16,058 nucleotides of DNA from Bacteroidota bacterium (GCA_009936675.1 JAACDY010000064.1:1-16058), one strand, 5' to 3'. Counted from the first letter of the stretch, positions 1-9,580 are shown. The notes: generated by a model not told the origin, from the letters alone. Translations and numbers: made by a program.

Positions 1-87
1 GATATTATTAACTTTACAAAAAATTCTTTCTATTTAATACTATCACTAGACTTAATGTTCTATTGATATATTTTATTAACTATAATT

Positions 88-3000
88 ATGAAAAACGTAT
101 ATGTTTATCTAATTCTTTTGATATTCAGCCCAATTGTACTTTCAGCCCAACAAAACATCAATATCACTGGAGTCATCTTCGATGAATTTGGTATGCCTTT
201 ACCCGGAGCCACAGTGATAGAGGTAGGAACCGTCAATGGGGTATCGACCGATTTTGATGGAAACTACAGCATTGAAGTGATAGAAGGAGCTACTTTGGAA
301 TACAGCTATGTGGGCTATGAAGCCCAAAAAATGCTGGCTACTGCCGAAAACCCCATCAACATATCACTAATGCCCGCCAATGAATTGGAGGAAGTGGTGG
401 TGGTTGCCTTTGGAACCCAATCCAAACAATCCATTGTGGGGTCGGTTGCCGTGATTTCCGAGAGTGATATTCAATCGCAACCCGCTACCACCATTACCCA
501 AGCCATTCAAGGAAGTGTTCCAGGAATCAATGTGGTCAATACTGGAGGAATACCGGGAACCAATCCTACCATTAGGATCAGAGGGATTGGATCTATCAAT
601 GCTTCTGCCGCACCACTGATCATTGTCGATGGAGCGCCATTCAATGGAAACCTCAACAGTATTGCCCAAGAGCAGGTGGCCTCTATTTCCGTTCTAAAAG
701 ACGCTTCCTCTACTTCACTTTATGGATCTCGTGGTGCCAATGGAGTGATCATTGTTACTACAAAATCTGGTACCAAAGAAACCCCCACCAGAATCTCTCT
801 TAACACGGTCTATGGAAATTCCAATATGGCAACTCCCATGCACGATCTGTTGGGAATTGACGATTATACCCGATTCTTTTGGGAAGCCTTCCGAAACAAA
901 GAACTATATGAAAACAATTCATCCCCAGAAGCCGCTGGTGCTGCTGCCTCCTCCAACTTAATTTCCGCATTGGCCTACAATCCTTATGGGATAGAGCAGC
1001 CTGTGGACAGCCAAGGAAATCTGAATGGAACCCCAGCTTGGGACACCGATTGGAAAGGAGCGATTCTCAACAAAAATGCCTACAAAAAACAACACGGTTT
1101 GTCTATTTCCGGAGGGAGTGAAAAAACCACCTTCTATATTGGATCCAACTACATCAAAGAACAGGGGCAAGTCAAAACCACCTATTTTGAACGATTTGCC
1201 ACCCGAATTAATGTTGATACCGAAGTTAGTGACTACATCAAATCTGGACTGAATGTATCCTATACCACTTCCAAACAAAACTCCCCCAACCAATCCGGTA
1301 CTAGTTTCTCCAATAGCATCCAGTGGATATACACCATTCCCAGTTATTATCCACTCTACCAAAGAGAATCCGAAGGAACATTGTATAAAAATGCTGGAGG
1401 ATCGACCCAATTCGACTACGGAAACAACAACAGTCAAATTGTGAACGGTGTAAGACCCGCACTATCCAATGAAAACGGATTGGGTGCCATCATGAATAAC
1501 GACATATTGAAGACCAGAACATATACCTCAATGAATGGTTACATCAAAATCGAACTACTCCCCGAGCTGAATTTTAAATCCAATATTTTTTACGAAAGAT
1601 CCACTTTTGACGATTTCAGATACACCCACTACAAATTTGGTGCAGCCTCGTCGATACAAGGAAGGGTTGCCCAAGATCGAAATTTTATCACCACCTTAAA
1701 CGCCATTCAAACACTCAACTACAGTAATACTTTTGGACTACACTCCTTTAATGCAGATGCCATTTTTGAATCCTACCGTCTGGAACAAGATCTCTTGGAT
1801 GCCCAAGGAACGGGATATTTACCCAACGTAAAAGTATTGAATGGTAGCACCCTACCCGAAAGTGTTGGAGGTGCCATCAACGAAGAACGCATTCTAAGTG
1901 CCATTTCTCGTTTGACTTACAACTACGACAACACCTACTTTGCTGAAGTGTCCTTCAGAAGAGACGGTTCTACCAAATTCTCAAAAGATACCCGATGGGG
2001 AAATTTTTATTCCTTTGGAGGGTCTTGGATTTTATCCAATGAATCGTTTCTCGATAATGTGCCTTGGGTGGATTACTTAAAATTAAAATTTTCCTATGGT
2101 GAACTGGGAAATAACAGAAACATTGGATTCTTCCCCTACCTTCAAGTTTTTGAAACGGGCTACAACCAACTGGACAATACAGGAGTGATTTCCTCCGAAT
2201 TTGTCGATCCGAATTTAACTTGGGAAAAAACAGCCCTTCAAAATATCGGAACAGAGTTTACCCTTTTTGAGGGCAAACTTCAGGGAAGTATTGAATACTA
2301 CAGTAAAGAATCCATTGACCTTATTTATGACAAACCTTTGGCCTTATCCACTGGTAATGAATCCATAAAAACCAACATTGGAGCAGTTAAAAATTCTGGG
2401 ATTGAGTTTTCCTTTAATTCAATGGTTTTGAAAAAAGACGATTTAACTGTTGACTTGGGAATTAATTTTTCTTTTGACAAAAACGAAATCAGTGATCTCA
2501 CCCAAGATGAATTCATCAAGGGAAATAAAAAATGGAAAGTAGGGAAATCCCTTTATGAATTTTTCATCAGAGAATCTGCTGGGGTAGATCCCGACGACGG
2601 ATATCAAATGTGGTACAAAGATGTACTTTCAGCCGATGGAGAGCCAACAGGAGAAAGAGTTACCACAAAAGAATATTCAGAAGCTACTCGATATTACTTG
2701 GATAAATCTTCTCTTCCCAAAATGATTGGAGGTTTCAATGCCAGTGTTTCCTTCAAGAACTTTGACCTAAGCACTTTAATCAATTTTAGTTTTGGGTCTT
2801 ATGTATATGACAGTGTATATGCCAGTCTGATGAATGGTTTTGAATCACCTGGAAGAAATGGACATCCCGACCTCATAAACAGATGGCAACAACCCGGTGA
2901 CCAAACCGATGTTCCGCTTTTTCTAAACCTGCAAAATGATTTCAATGCCAGTTCCTCGCGATTTTTATTCAGAAACAATTACATCAGAGTGAGAGGACTC

Positions 3001-3198
3001 AACTTGGGATATACCTTTGAGGAAAGTTGGATGGAGAAATATCAGATAAAGGGATTAAGGGTCTATATGCAAGGAGACAATTTATTCACCTTTCAATCTC
3101 ACAAAGGAATCGATCCCGAGCAAGCACTATCGGGTTCGACAAACTACAGATCACACCAAATGAAAACGATTTCCCTAGGGGTTAATCTCCAATTGTAA
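88..3198 (+). CDS. SusC/RagA-family TonB-linked outer membrane transporter
   Basis: Outer-membrane active transporter of the SusC/RagA family (1036 aa), which works with a surface SusD lipoprotein and takes energy from TonB-ExbBD to import oligomeric nutrients. Visible: signal peptide about 1-20 (cut SA|QQ); a carboxypeptidase-regulatory-like domain about 27-96 (PLPGATV, GYEAQ); a TonB-box-like ELEEVVVVAFG about 100-109; the plug domain about 115-230 with TIRIRGIGSI and the SusC hallmark SVLKDASSTSLYGSRGANG; then the barrel to the C-terminus. The length is normal for the family. The last residue is Leu (VNLQL) rather than the usual aromatic. The ATG at 88 is preceded by AT-rich sequence with no Shine-Dalgarno site; TATATTTT at 67-74 is only a partial -7 box. 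The SusD partner starts 10 bases downstream, so the two are surely co-transcribed. The substrate cannot be read from the sequence, because no hydrolase or regulator lies beside it. Confidence 0.96.
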   Translation: MKNVYVYLILLIFSPIVLSAQQNINITGVIFDEFGMPLPGATVIEVGTVNGVSTDFDGNYSIEVIEGATLEYSYVGYEAQKMLATAENPINISLMPANELEEVVVVAFGTQSKQSIVGSVAVISESDIQSQPATTITQAIQGSVPGINVVNTGGIPGTNPTIRIRGIGSINASAAPLIIVDGAPFNGNLNSIAQEQVASISVLKDASSTSLYGSRGANGVIIVTTKSGTKETPTRISLNTVYGNSNMATPMHDLLGIDDYTRFFWEAFRNKELYENNSSPEAAGAAASSNLISALAYNPYGIEQPVDSQGNLNGTPAWDTDWKGAILNKNAYKKQHGLSISGGSEKTTFYIGSNYIKEQGQVKTTYFERFATRINVDTEVSDYIKSGLNVSYTTSKQNSPNQSGTSFSNSIQWIYTIPSYYPLYQRESEGTLYKNAGGSTQFDYGNNNSQIVNGVRPALSNENGLGAIMNNDILKTRTYTSMNGYIKIELLPELNFKSNIFYERSTFDDFRYTHYKFGAASSIQGRVAQDRNFITTLNAIQTLNYSNTFGLHSFNADAIFESYRLEQDLLDAQGTGYLPNVKVLNGSTLPESVGGAINEERILSAISRLTYNYDNTYFAEVSFRRDGSTKFSKDTRWGNFYSFGGSWILSNESFLDNVPWVDYLKLKFSYGELGNNRNIGFFPYLQVFETGYNQLDNTGVISSEFVDPNLTWEKTALQNIGTEFTLFEGKLQGSIEYYSKESIDLIYDKPLALSTGNESIKTNIGAVKNSGIEFSFNSMVLKKDDLTVDLGINFSFDKNEISDLTQDEFIKGNKKWKVGKSLYEFFIRESAGVDPDDGYQMWYKDVLSADGEPTGERVTTKEYSEATRYYLDKSSLPKMIGGFNASVSFKNFDLSTLINFSFGSYVYDSVYASLMNGFESPGRNGHPDLINRWQQPGDQTDVPLFLNLQNDFNASSSRFLFRNNYIRVRGLNLGYTFEESWMEKYQIKGLRVYMQGDNLFTFQSHKGIDPEQALSGSTNYRSHQMKTISLGVNLQL

Positions 3199-3208
3199 AA
3201 TATTGAAA

Positions 3209-4624
3209 ATGAAAAAATCACAAACTTCACTTTTGGTCATAAGCTTTCTCTTTTTCTCAGGATGTGAAAAAGGTTATTTGGACGCACCCAAACCCACCGA
3301 ATCGGTCAACTCATCGGTGATTTTTGAATCTGCAGACGGCGCTGAGGCCTTTATGTCGGGTATTCTTAGGGTAAGTCGTAGTCAATACGAAAGAACAGAT
3401 GCAGGAGGACTATACTCTATGTATTTTGCCAGAGTCGTAAAAGGGAATGACCTTATTTTGGGTCAACAATGGTATCTTTTTGACTATGAAAACGACAATA
3501 GGGAACCCACCTATACACGTACAATTTTCAGTTGGGAATATCCCTATTATATGATCAATCAACTCAATCAGTTTATCTCGGGGATCAATGGTAGTAGCAC
3601 CCTATCCGATGTTGATAAAGACAGTTTTTTAGGTCAAGCCCTCACCATGCGTGCTTTTTATTATTTTCAATTGGCCATGGAGTTCCAACACACCTATAGT
3701 TATGACCTTACGCTCTCAGCTCCGCCCATCTATTCGGAACCAGCCATCGAAGGAAAAGCCATGACCACATTGGGAGAACTTTACGATTTTATCGTTGCTG
3801 ATCTAAATTCTGCCTTGGAAACAACACCGACCAACAGAACCAACAAATCATTCATCAACCGAAATGTGACTTACGCCATTATGGCCAGAGTACAACAAGT
3901 GATGGGCAACTGGCAAGAAGCAGCCAATGCAGCCGCGATAGCCCGACAAGGCTATCCACTCAGCGCCAGTCAATACCGATCGGGATTTGATGACATGAAC
4001 GCCATCGAATGGATTTGGGCCATGCCCCAACGCGCTGACCAAACCAATTATTTCTATATCGCTCCACACGCCTTTACAGACAACATCAACGATGGATATG
4101 GATTGGCATTCTGGAACAAAGATTTTGTATCCCTTTTTAGTTCAACAGATATCAGAAACACCTTTTTTGATCTCTATAATGTAGGCAATGGTAATCAGTA
4201 TTATGCCAGAACCTCTTCAAAATTCACCTTCGATTTCAGCTCAGACATTCCTATCATCAGATCTCCAGAAATGATGTTGATCGAAATCGAAGCAAACGCT
4301 CGATTGGGCAAAGAAAGTGAGGCAGCCGCTATGTTATTGTCATTACAACAAAACAGGGATCCCAACGCAGTAGCTTCGGGAAATACAGGAGGTGCGCTTA
4401 TAGAAGAAATCCTCGTCGAGAGAAGAAAGGAACTTTACGGTGAAATGGGAGTAGAATGGTTTGACGCCAAACGACTTCGAAGGGGCATTACCCGAACAGG
4501 AAACCACAGGATCGGTAGCGCTGCCAATTTAGTTCCCGACGATAAAAAGTTTTTCCTCAAAATCCCTCAAAAAGAAATCGACGCCAACCTCAACATTGAT
4601 GAGTCAGTCAACAGCAACCGATAA
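3209..4624 (+). CDS. SusD/RagB-family nutrient-binding outer membrane lipoprotein
   Basis: Surface lipoprotein that caps the SusC channel and binds the incoming nutrient. I take the ATG at 3209 rather than the in-frame TTG at 3203. It gives a clean lipoprotein signal with lipobox FFSGC and acylated Cys about residue 19, followed by the family-typical EKGYLDAPKP. The SusD fold is supported by the TPR-region helix GQALTMRAFYYFQLAMEF (about 141-158) and the C-terminal signature: a helix ILVERRKELYGEMGVEWFDAKR (split here as ILVERRKELYG, about 400-410, and EMGVEWFDAKR, about 411-421), and FFLKIPQKEIDAN near the end. At about 471 aa it is at the short end of the family. Closely spaced behind SusC, it forms a two-gene operon with it. 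No glycoside hydrolase, peptidase or sigma/anti-sigma pair is visible, so polysaccharide, glycan or peptide cargo remain equally possible. Confidence 0.95.
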   Translation: MKKSQTSLLVISFLFFSGCEKGYLDAPKPTESVNSSVIFESADGAEAFMSGILRVSRSQYERTDAGGLYSMYFARVVKGNDLILGQQWYLFDYENDNREPTYTRTIFSWEYPYYMINQLNQFISGINGSSTLSDVDKDSFLGQALTMRAFYYFQLAMEFQHTYSYDLTLSAPPIYSEPAIEGKAMTTLGELYDFIVADLNSALETTPTNRTNKSFINRNVTYAIMARVQQVMGNWQEAANAAAIARQGYPLSASQYRSGFDDMNAIEWIWAMPQRADQTNYFYIAPHAFTDNINDGYGLAFWNKDFVSLFSSTDIRNTFFDLYNVGNGNQYYARTSSKFTFDFSSDIPIIRSPEMMLIEIEANARLGKESEAAAMLLSLQQNRDPNAVASGNTGGALIEEILVERRKELYGEMGVEWFDAKRLRRGITRTGNHRIGSAANLVPDDKKFFLKIPQKEIDANLNIDESVNSNR

Positions 4625-4642
4625 CTGATTTCTTTTGGTGTT

Positions 4643-4668
4643 TTTGTTGCATTGCGGATTGCAATAAA
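4643..4668. other. weak inverted repeat between susD and rlmB
   Basis: TTTGTTGCA (4643-4651) can pair with TGCAATAAA (4660-4668) around an 8-base loop, giving nine pairs including one G-T. It is AT-rich and no T-run follows on the plus strand, so it is a poor intrinsic terminator. It could be a weak transcription boundary between the accessory SusCD pair and rlmB, or chance. The rest of the gap (4625-4708) shows no clear promoter box. Confidence 0.25.
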
Positions 4669-4708
4669 TAATTATCGAATTCTGACGGGTAATTTCTAAA
4701 TTGCACTG

Positions 4709-5443
4709 ATGAAAAAAGCTCAAGAGATTTATGGTATTCGTGCAATCATGGAAGCCATTGTTCAGGAAAAAACCATAGATAAAGTTTGGCTGCTCAAAGG
4801 GCAACAGGGACAATTATTCAAACATCTGGAGCAAAAAATACACGAGAAAGGCATCTCCCACAGCTATGTGCCCGTTGAACGCTTGGAGCGTTTTTCTCAT
4901 CAAAACCACCAAGGGGCAGTGGCCAGAATTGCACCCATAAACTTTGTTTCTTTAGAAGATTTAATAGAAGAAAACCATAATAAAAATATGGTCTATCTCC
5001 TTTTGGATGGCATTACAGATGTCCGAAACTTGGGTGCCATCCTGCGAACGGCTGCTGCCGTTGGCGTTGGAGGAATTATTTTACCCCAAACAGGCTCTGC
5101 CCCTGTCAATTCCGATACGGTGAAGACCTCTGCTGGAGGGGTTTTTTCGGTACCCTTGGTAAAAGTAAACCACCTTAAAGATGCGCTGTTCTTGTTTCAG
5201 GCCAATGAAATCAAAACAGTAGCTGTAAGTGAAAAGGCCGATAAAACTGCCTATCAACATTCCTTTGATGGTTCCGTTGCCCTCATTATGGGATCGGAGG
5301 ACAAAGGGATTCAAAAAGGAATTTTAAAACTGGCCGACGAAACTGTAAAACTCCCCATGAGTGAGCAAATGGATTCCCTCAATGTGAGTGTGGCCTGTGG
5401 GGTGATGCTCTATGAAATCGAGCGGCAACAAAATTTTACTTAA
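4709..5443 (+). CDS. rlmB: 23S rRNA (guanosine-2'-O-)-methyltransferase RlmB, TrmH/SPOUT family
   Basis: SAM-dependent 2'-O-methyltransferase; the RlmB family modifies a guanosine (G2251 in E. coli numbering) in the peptidyl-transferase P-loop of 23S rRNA. At 244 aa it has the usual layout: a small N-terminal substrate-binding domain (about 1-75, starting KAQEIYGIRAIMEA and ending with the conserved HQG at 67-69), then the knotted SPOUT domain. Motif 1 is LLLDGITDVRNLGAILRTA (N107, R113), motif 2 is ALIMGSEDKGI (E197) and motif 3 is VKLPMSEQMDSLNVSVA. All SAM-binding and catalytic signatures are intact. The ATG at 4709 is the natural start. rarA follows 11 bases after the stop, so the two are probably co-transcribed. 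Assignment to RlmB rather than another TrmH paralogue rests on the N-terminal domain and motif 3 and is fairly sure. Confidence 0.92.
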   Translation: MKKAQEIYGIRAIMEAIVQEKTIDKVWLLKGQQGQLFKHLEQKIHEKGISHSYVPVERLERFSHQNHQGAVARIAPINFVSLEDLIEENHNKNMVYLLLDGITDVRNLGAILRTAAAVGVGGIILPQTGSAPVNSDTVKTSAGGVFSVPLVKVNHLKDALFLFQANEIKTVAVSEKADKTAYQHSFDGSVALIMGSEDKGIQKGILKLADETVKLPMSEQMDSLNVSVACGVMLYEIERQQNFT

Positions 5444-5454
5444 ACACCACTAAC

Positions 5455-6729
5455 ATGAATACCCCATTGGCTGAAAGAATGAGGCCTAAAAGTCTGGATC
5501 AGTATGTGGGACAAGAACATCTGATCGGCACAGAGGGAGGACTAACCCCTATTCTCAAAAGCGGAAACCTACCATCAATGATCCTATGGGGTCCCCCTGG
5601 AACGGGAAAGACCACCTTGGCCAGACTTTTGGCCCTGCAAAAAGAAAGACCCTTTTACCAACTCTCCGCCATCAATTCGGGCGTTAAAGAAATCCGAGAA
5701 ATTCTCCAAAAAGCAGAACACAGCGGCGGTTTGTTTTCTGGCAAAAACCCACTTTTATTCATCGACGAAATACACCGATTCAGCAAATCTCAACAAGACT
5801 CTCTTTTGGGAGCTGTGGAAAAAGGAAGCATCACACTGATCGGTGCCACGACAGAAAATCCAAGCTTTGAAGTCATCAATGCACTGTTGTCTAGATGCCA
5901 GGTTTATATCCTTAATCCCTTGGATAAATCTCAATTAAAGCAATTGATTTCCAATGCCCTTCAACACGACGCAATATTAAAAAATAAAAAAATTGAAATC
6001 CTAGAAGACGAAGCACTATTGAAAATCTCTGGTGGAGATGCTCGAAAATTACTTTCAGCACTCGAACTGGTCATCAATAGCGTTGCTGAGCCCATAAAAA
6101 TTGACAATGCTTTGGTACTGGAAAAAGTCCAAACCCAGATGGCCATGTTTGATAAAAACGGTGATTTACACTATGACATCATCTCTGCCTTTATCAAATC
6201 CATTCGTGGAAGTGATCCTAATGGAGCAGTCTATTGGTTGGCCAGAATGATTGAGGGAGGAGAAGAGATCAAATTCATCGCCCGCAGGATGTTGATTCTC
6301 GCCTCCGAAGACATTGGTAATGCCAACCCAACCGCATTGGTTTTGGCCAATAGCACCTTCCAGGCAGTAAATGTGTTGGGCATGCCCGAAGCCAGAATAC
6401 CTCTTAGCCAATGTGCCATATATTTGGCTGGTTCCGAAAAAAGCAATGCTTCCTATATCGCCATCAACAAGGCTCAACAAACCGTCAAAGAAACAGGAGA
6501 CTTGGGCGTACCCCTACCCCTACGCAATGCGGCTACCCAACTGATGAAGGAACTGGATCACGGCAAAGACTATCTTTACGCCCACGACCATGAAAATCAT
6601 TTCATCGATATGGAATTTCTACCCAAAGATTTGGAAGGCTCTCGGTTTTATGAACCTGGAGAAAATGCCAAAGAAAGTCAAATTCGAAAGTTTTTGAAAT
6701 TGAGGTGGAAAGACAAATACGGGTATTAG
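5455..6729 (+). CDS. rarA: replication-associated recombination protein A (RarA/MgsA), AAA+ ATPase
   Basis: Clamp-loader-like AAA+ ATPase of the RarA/MgsA/WRNIP1 family, which acts at stalled or gapped replication forks. At 424 aa it is full length. Visible: N-terminal PLAERMRPKSLDQYVGQ; Walker A GPPGTGKTT at 46-54; Walker B LFIDEIHRF at 101-109; sensor 1 IGATTENPSF at 129-138; arginine finger LLSRCQV (R147); sensor 2 GGDARK at 193-198. The family-specific tetramerisation part follows, with HYDIISAFIKSIRGSDPNGA, LASEDIGNANP and SYIAINKAQ. No key residue is missing. It follows rlmB by 11 bases on the same strand. Its TAG stop (6727-6729) overlaps the TAA of the convergent trkH by 4 bases, leaving no room for a terminator between them. 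Confidence 0.96.
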   Translation: MNTPLAERMRPKSLDQYVGQEHLIGTEGGLTPILKSGNLPSMILWGPPGTGKTTLARLLALQKERPFYQLSAINSGVKEIREILQKAEHSGGLFSGKNPLLFIDEIHRFSKSQQDSLLGAVEKGSITLIGATTENPSFEVINALLSRCQVYILNPLDKSQLKQLISNALQHDAILKNKKIEILEDEALLKISGGDARKLLSALELVINSVAEPIKIDNALVLEKVQTQMAMFDKNGDLHYDIISAFIKSIRGSDPNGAVYWLARMIEGGEEIKFIARRMLILASEDIGNANPTALVLANSTFQAVNVLGMPEARIPLSQCAIYLAGSEKSNASYIAINKAQQTVKETGDLGVPLPLRNAATQLMKELDHGKDYLYAHDHENHFIDMEFLPKDLEGSRFYEPGENAKESQIRKFLKLRWKDKYGY

Positions 6730-8222
6730 TTTTTCTTCCAGAAGAATGGTGTAAACAAAATCAACACCGTAAACAGTTCCAAACGACCCATCAACATCAA
6801 AAATGAAGACCAATATTTGCCCAAAGCAGGCAATTCGCTAAAATTGCTGGCAGGACCAAAATTACCTATGGCTGGACCAACATTTCCCAAGGAAGAAGCC
6901 GCCACACCAATTGCATTTTCAAAATCCAATCCCATCAATCCAAAAACAAGGCTTCCAATGATAAAGGAAATCATATAAAGAATAAAAAAACCTAAAATAT
7001 TTCCAATGATCTCTTTACTGACAACCTTACCATTGTATCGCGATTGAATGATGGCATTGGGGTGCAAAGCACGCTTGAATTCCAAAAAACCACTTTTAAT
7101 CATCAGCAAATGTCGCACAACCTTGATCCCCCCCGAGGTACTCCCAGCAGATCCTCCCAAAAACATCAATCCAAAGAAAAAAATGGTCATAAAAGGCGTC
7201 CAAGCTGTGTAATCGGCAGTTACAAATCCAGTAGTGGTGACTATGGCCAAAACTTGAAAAAAGGAATGCCTTAAACTACTTTCGATCTTGCCCCATACCT
7301 CAGGATGGTCAAAGGAGTCATTGGCAAGATCTACTTGAGTAACCAATACTACAAAAACAATCATAGAAAAGACAAATATGAATTTGGCGAAAGCCAAAAA
7401 TTCATCGTCTTGAAAAACTTTTTTGATTTGGCCTGTAAAGGCAAAATAACTCAAAACAAAATTCGATCCTGCCAAAAACATAAACACGATAATGATATAA
7501 TGTACCCACGGCAGGTGATTCCAGTGGGCCAAACTTGCGTTTTTGGTAGAAAATCCTCCAGAAGCCATGGTACTCATGGCATGGTTAAGAGCATCGAAGA
7601 GAGACATTCCTGCCAAATACAAAAGCAAAGTTTCCGCAAAGGTAAACGACACATAGATCAACCATAGCCTTTTGGCAGTATCTGTGATTCTAGGATGCAG
7701 TTTGTCGCTGTTGGGTCCTGGTGCCTCTGCTGTAAACAACTGCATTCCTCCAATACCCAGTAAGGGAAGTATGGCAATGGCCAAAACGATGATTCCCATT
7801 CCGCCAATCCAATGGGTCATGCTTCGCCAAAAGAGAATACCTGCGGGTAGAGATTCTATATCGTTCAATATTGTAGATCCCGTTGCGGTATAGCCCGACA
7901 TGGTTTCAAAAAAAACAGAAGGCAAATCCTGAATTGAATCGGTGAGTATAAAAGGAGTCATTCCAGTAACTGTCATCAGCACCCAACCCAATGTTACAAT
8001 CAAATACCCCTCTCTTTTCTGTATTTGGGCTTCATGGTTTCTGGAAATCAACATCATAAATCCCCCCAAAATCATAACCATAAAGGCCGAAAGTGTCATT
8101 TCAAAAGTCACACCGTCTTTCATCAGCCAACTGGCAAGACTTGCCAGAAGCATCAAACCTCCATTGAATAGCAATAAAACACCTATGATATGGAGGATAA
8201 CTTTATAGTTGAATTTGGACAT
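6726..8222 (-). CDS. trkH: TrkH-family potassium uptake channel/transporter subunit
   Basis: Inner-membrane potassium-translocating subunit (498 aa) of the Trk/Ktr/HKT superfamily, gated by the cytosolic RCK protein encoded next to it. The four pore loops of the M1-P-M2 repeats can be read: SGYTATGST (about 109-117), MASGGFST (219-226), TTTGFVTAD (329-337) and SSLGNVGPAIG (443-453). Each has the filter glycine (in GST, GGF, TGF and NVG contexts). The intramembrane gating loop of the third repeat is present as GGSAGSTSGGIKVVR (356-370). Many hydrophobic segments lie in between. The ATG at 8222 lies 8 bases after the trkA stop, so this is the second gene of a trkA-trkH operon. Its stop interlocks with the rarA stop on the opposite strand. 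The specific family name (TrkH rather than KtrB) follows from length and the full double-RCK TrkA partner. Confidence 0.96.
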   Translation of the reverse strand: MSKFNYKVILHIIGVLLLFNGGLMLLASLASWLMKDGVTFEMTLSAFMVMILGGFMMLISRNHEAQIQKREGYLIVTLGWVLMTVTGMTPFILTDSIQDLPSVFFETMSGYTATGSTILNDIESLPAGILFWRSMTHWIGGMGIIVLAIAILPLLGIGGMQLFTAEAPGPNSDKLHPRITDTAKRLWLIYVSFTFAETLLLYLAGMSLFDALNHAMSTMASGGFSTKNASLAHWNHLPWVHYIIIVFMFLAGSNFVLSYFAFTGQIKKVFQDDEFLAFAKFIFVFSMIVFVVLVTQVDLANDSFDHPEVWGKIESSLRHSFFQVLAIVTTTGFVTADYTAWTPFMTIFFFGLMFLGGSAGSTSGGIKVVRHLLMIKSGFLEFKRALHPNAIIQSRYNGKVVSKEIIGNILGFFILYMISFIIGSLVFGLMGLDFENAIGVAASSLGNVGPAIGNFGPASNFSELPALGKYWSSFLMLMGRLELFTVLILFTPFFWKKN

Positions 8223-8230
8223 CTGATTCT

Positions 8231-9580
8231 TTATAAAAACAAACTTTCAACACGTTTGATTGAGCGAGGCATGGCACAAACAACAACGCGATCACCAGGC
8301 ATGATGGTATAATCTCCCAAGGCGATAACTCCTTGGCCGTCGCGGATAACACCACCAATAGTGGCCAATCTGGGAAAATCTAAATCTCTAATTTTAAAAT
8401 GGGCCACCTTTGAATAGGGCTTAACCACAAATTCCAAAATTTCCGCATTGAGATTGTTTAGGGTAGTCATGTCCACCACTTCACCCCTTCTGATGTATCT
8501 GCAAATGGTATTTGCAGTAAGTAGTTTTTTGTTGATCAGTGTATCGATACCGATGGCTTGAGATAAATGAAAATAATCCATATTTTCGACCAATGCAATG
8601 GTTTTCTCTACCCCTTTGGAACTGGCCATCAGACAAGACATGATATTGGTTTCCGAATTTTCAGTAACCGAAATAAAGGCATCCATGGACTCAATCGACT
8701 CTTCCTCCAACAATTCAGAACTTCTCCCATCTCCGTGAATGACCATCAGATCGGGTAATTCCTCTGAGATTTCCATGGCTTTGAGTTTGTTTTGTTCCAA
8801 TAATATCACCCTGAATTTATTTTCACAAAGCTCCCTAGCCGTATTGACACCAATCTTGCTTCCTCCAAGAATCATTACGTTTTTGATGGGCTTGTTGCTT
8901 TTGCCCGAGAGTTTCTGAATCTCCTCAACTCCTTCCTGAAGGGTGATAAAAAAAACGGTATCTCCGGCTTCAAAAACGGTATCTCCCCTTGGGATAAGGG
9001 TAAACTGAGTTCCTTTGCGCTGAACGGCAATGGGCATAAAATGGACATCGGGAAAGACAGAAGCAGCCTCTTTGACCGATTTTCCTACGAAAGGTACATC
9101 CTGACCCAACTGTGTTCCAATCATGGTCAAAGCCCCCTCCTCAAACTCATAGCTATTGCTAAAAGCAGATTGATCCAATAACTGCTGGATTTCGTCTGCG
9201 GCCAACTCCTCGGGAGAAATTAATTCATCCACACCAATGTCTTGAAAACTGATGGAATCGTCGGTATTGGTATATTCAATATTGGAAATTCGAGCAATGG
9301 TTCTTTTGGAACCCAACTGTTTGGCCAAAGCACAAACAGTGATGTTTACCGATTCTGAAGCAGTAACTGCAATCAGCAAATCTGATTCGGCGGCATTGGA
9401 TTCTTTCAGTACAGTAAGTGAACAGGCATTTCCCCTTAGGGTTTTAATATCTAAATGCCCTTCGGCATAATTCAATCGATCGCGCTCCACGTCGATCAAA
9501 GTGATGTCAAGAGATTCATAGGATAGTAGCTTTGCCAAGTGGAAACCTACTTCTCCGGCCCCTGCGATTATTATTTTCAT
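8231..9580 (-). CDS. trkA: Trk potassium uptake regulatory subunit TrkA (two RCK domains)
   Basis: Cytosolic nucleotide-binding gating ring subunit of the Trk system. I start at the ATG at 9580, giving 449 aa beginning MKIIIAGAGEVG, which is the RCK Rossmann core right at the N-terminus as in known TrkA (about 458 aa in E. coli). A longer frame reaching 9688 would add 36 non-conserved residues and overlap ubiE. Two RCK repeats are visible. The first has the glycine motif GAGEVG (7-12), then a TrkA-C domain around 140-225. The second starts IKNVMILGGSKIG (232-244) and ends in another TrkA-C (about 375-449, with DLDFPRLATIGGVIRDGQ). TrkH is encoded 8 bases downstream. A TAnnTTTG box on this strand at 9610-9603 sits about 23 bases upstream of the start and is the likely promoter. 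Confidence 0.95.
   Translation of the reverse strand: MKIIIAGAGEVGFHLAKLLSYESLDITLIDVERDRLNYAEGHLDIKTLRGNACSLTVLKESNAAESDLLIAVTASESVNITVCALAKQLGSKRTIARISNIEYTNTDDSISFQDIGVDELISPEELAADEIQQLLDQSAFSNSYEFEEGALTMIGTQLGQDVPFVGKSVKEAASVFPDVHFMPIAVQRKGTQFTLIPRGDTVFEAGDTVFFITLQEGVEEIQKLSGKSNKPIKNVMILGGSKIGVNTARELCENKFRVILLEQNKLKAMEISEELPDLMVIHGDGRSSELLEEESIESMDAFISVTENSETNIMSCLMASSKGVEKTIALVENMDYFHLSQAIGIDTLINKKLLTANTICRYIRRGEVVDMTTLNNLNAEILEFVVKPYSKVAHFKIRDLDFPRLATIGGVIRDGQGVIALGDYTIMPGDRVVVCAMPRSIKRVESLFL

Noticed and set aside
958..1437. 159-codon minus-strand frame opposite susC
   Set aside because: Glycine/isoleucine/valine-rich translation created by the codon pattern of the barrel gene, with no family features and no promoter.
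4625..4708. Intrinsic terminator between susD and rlmB
   Set aside because: The only hairpin is AT-rich and lacks a following T-run; listed only as a weak inverted repeat.
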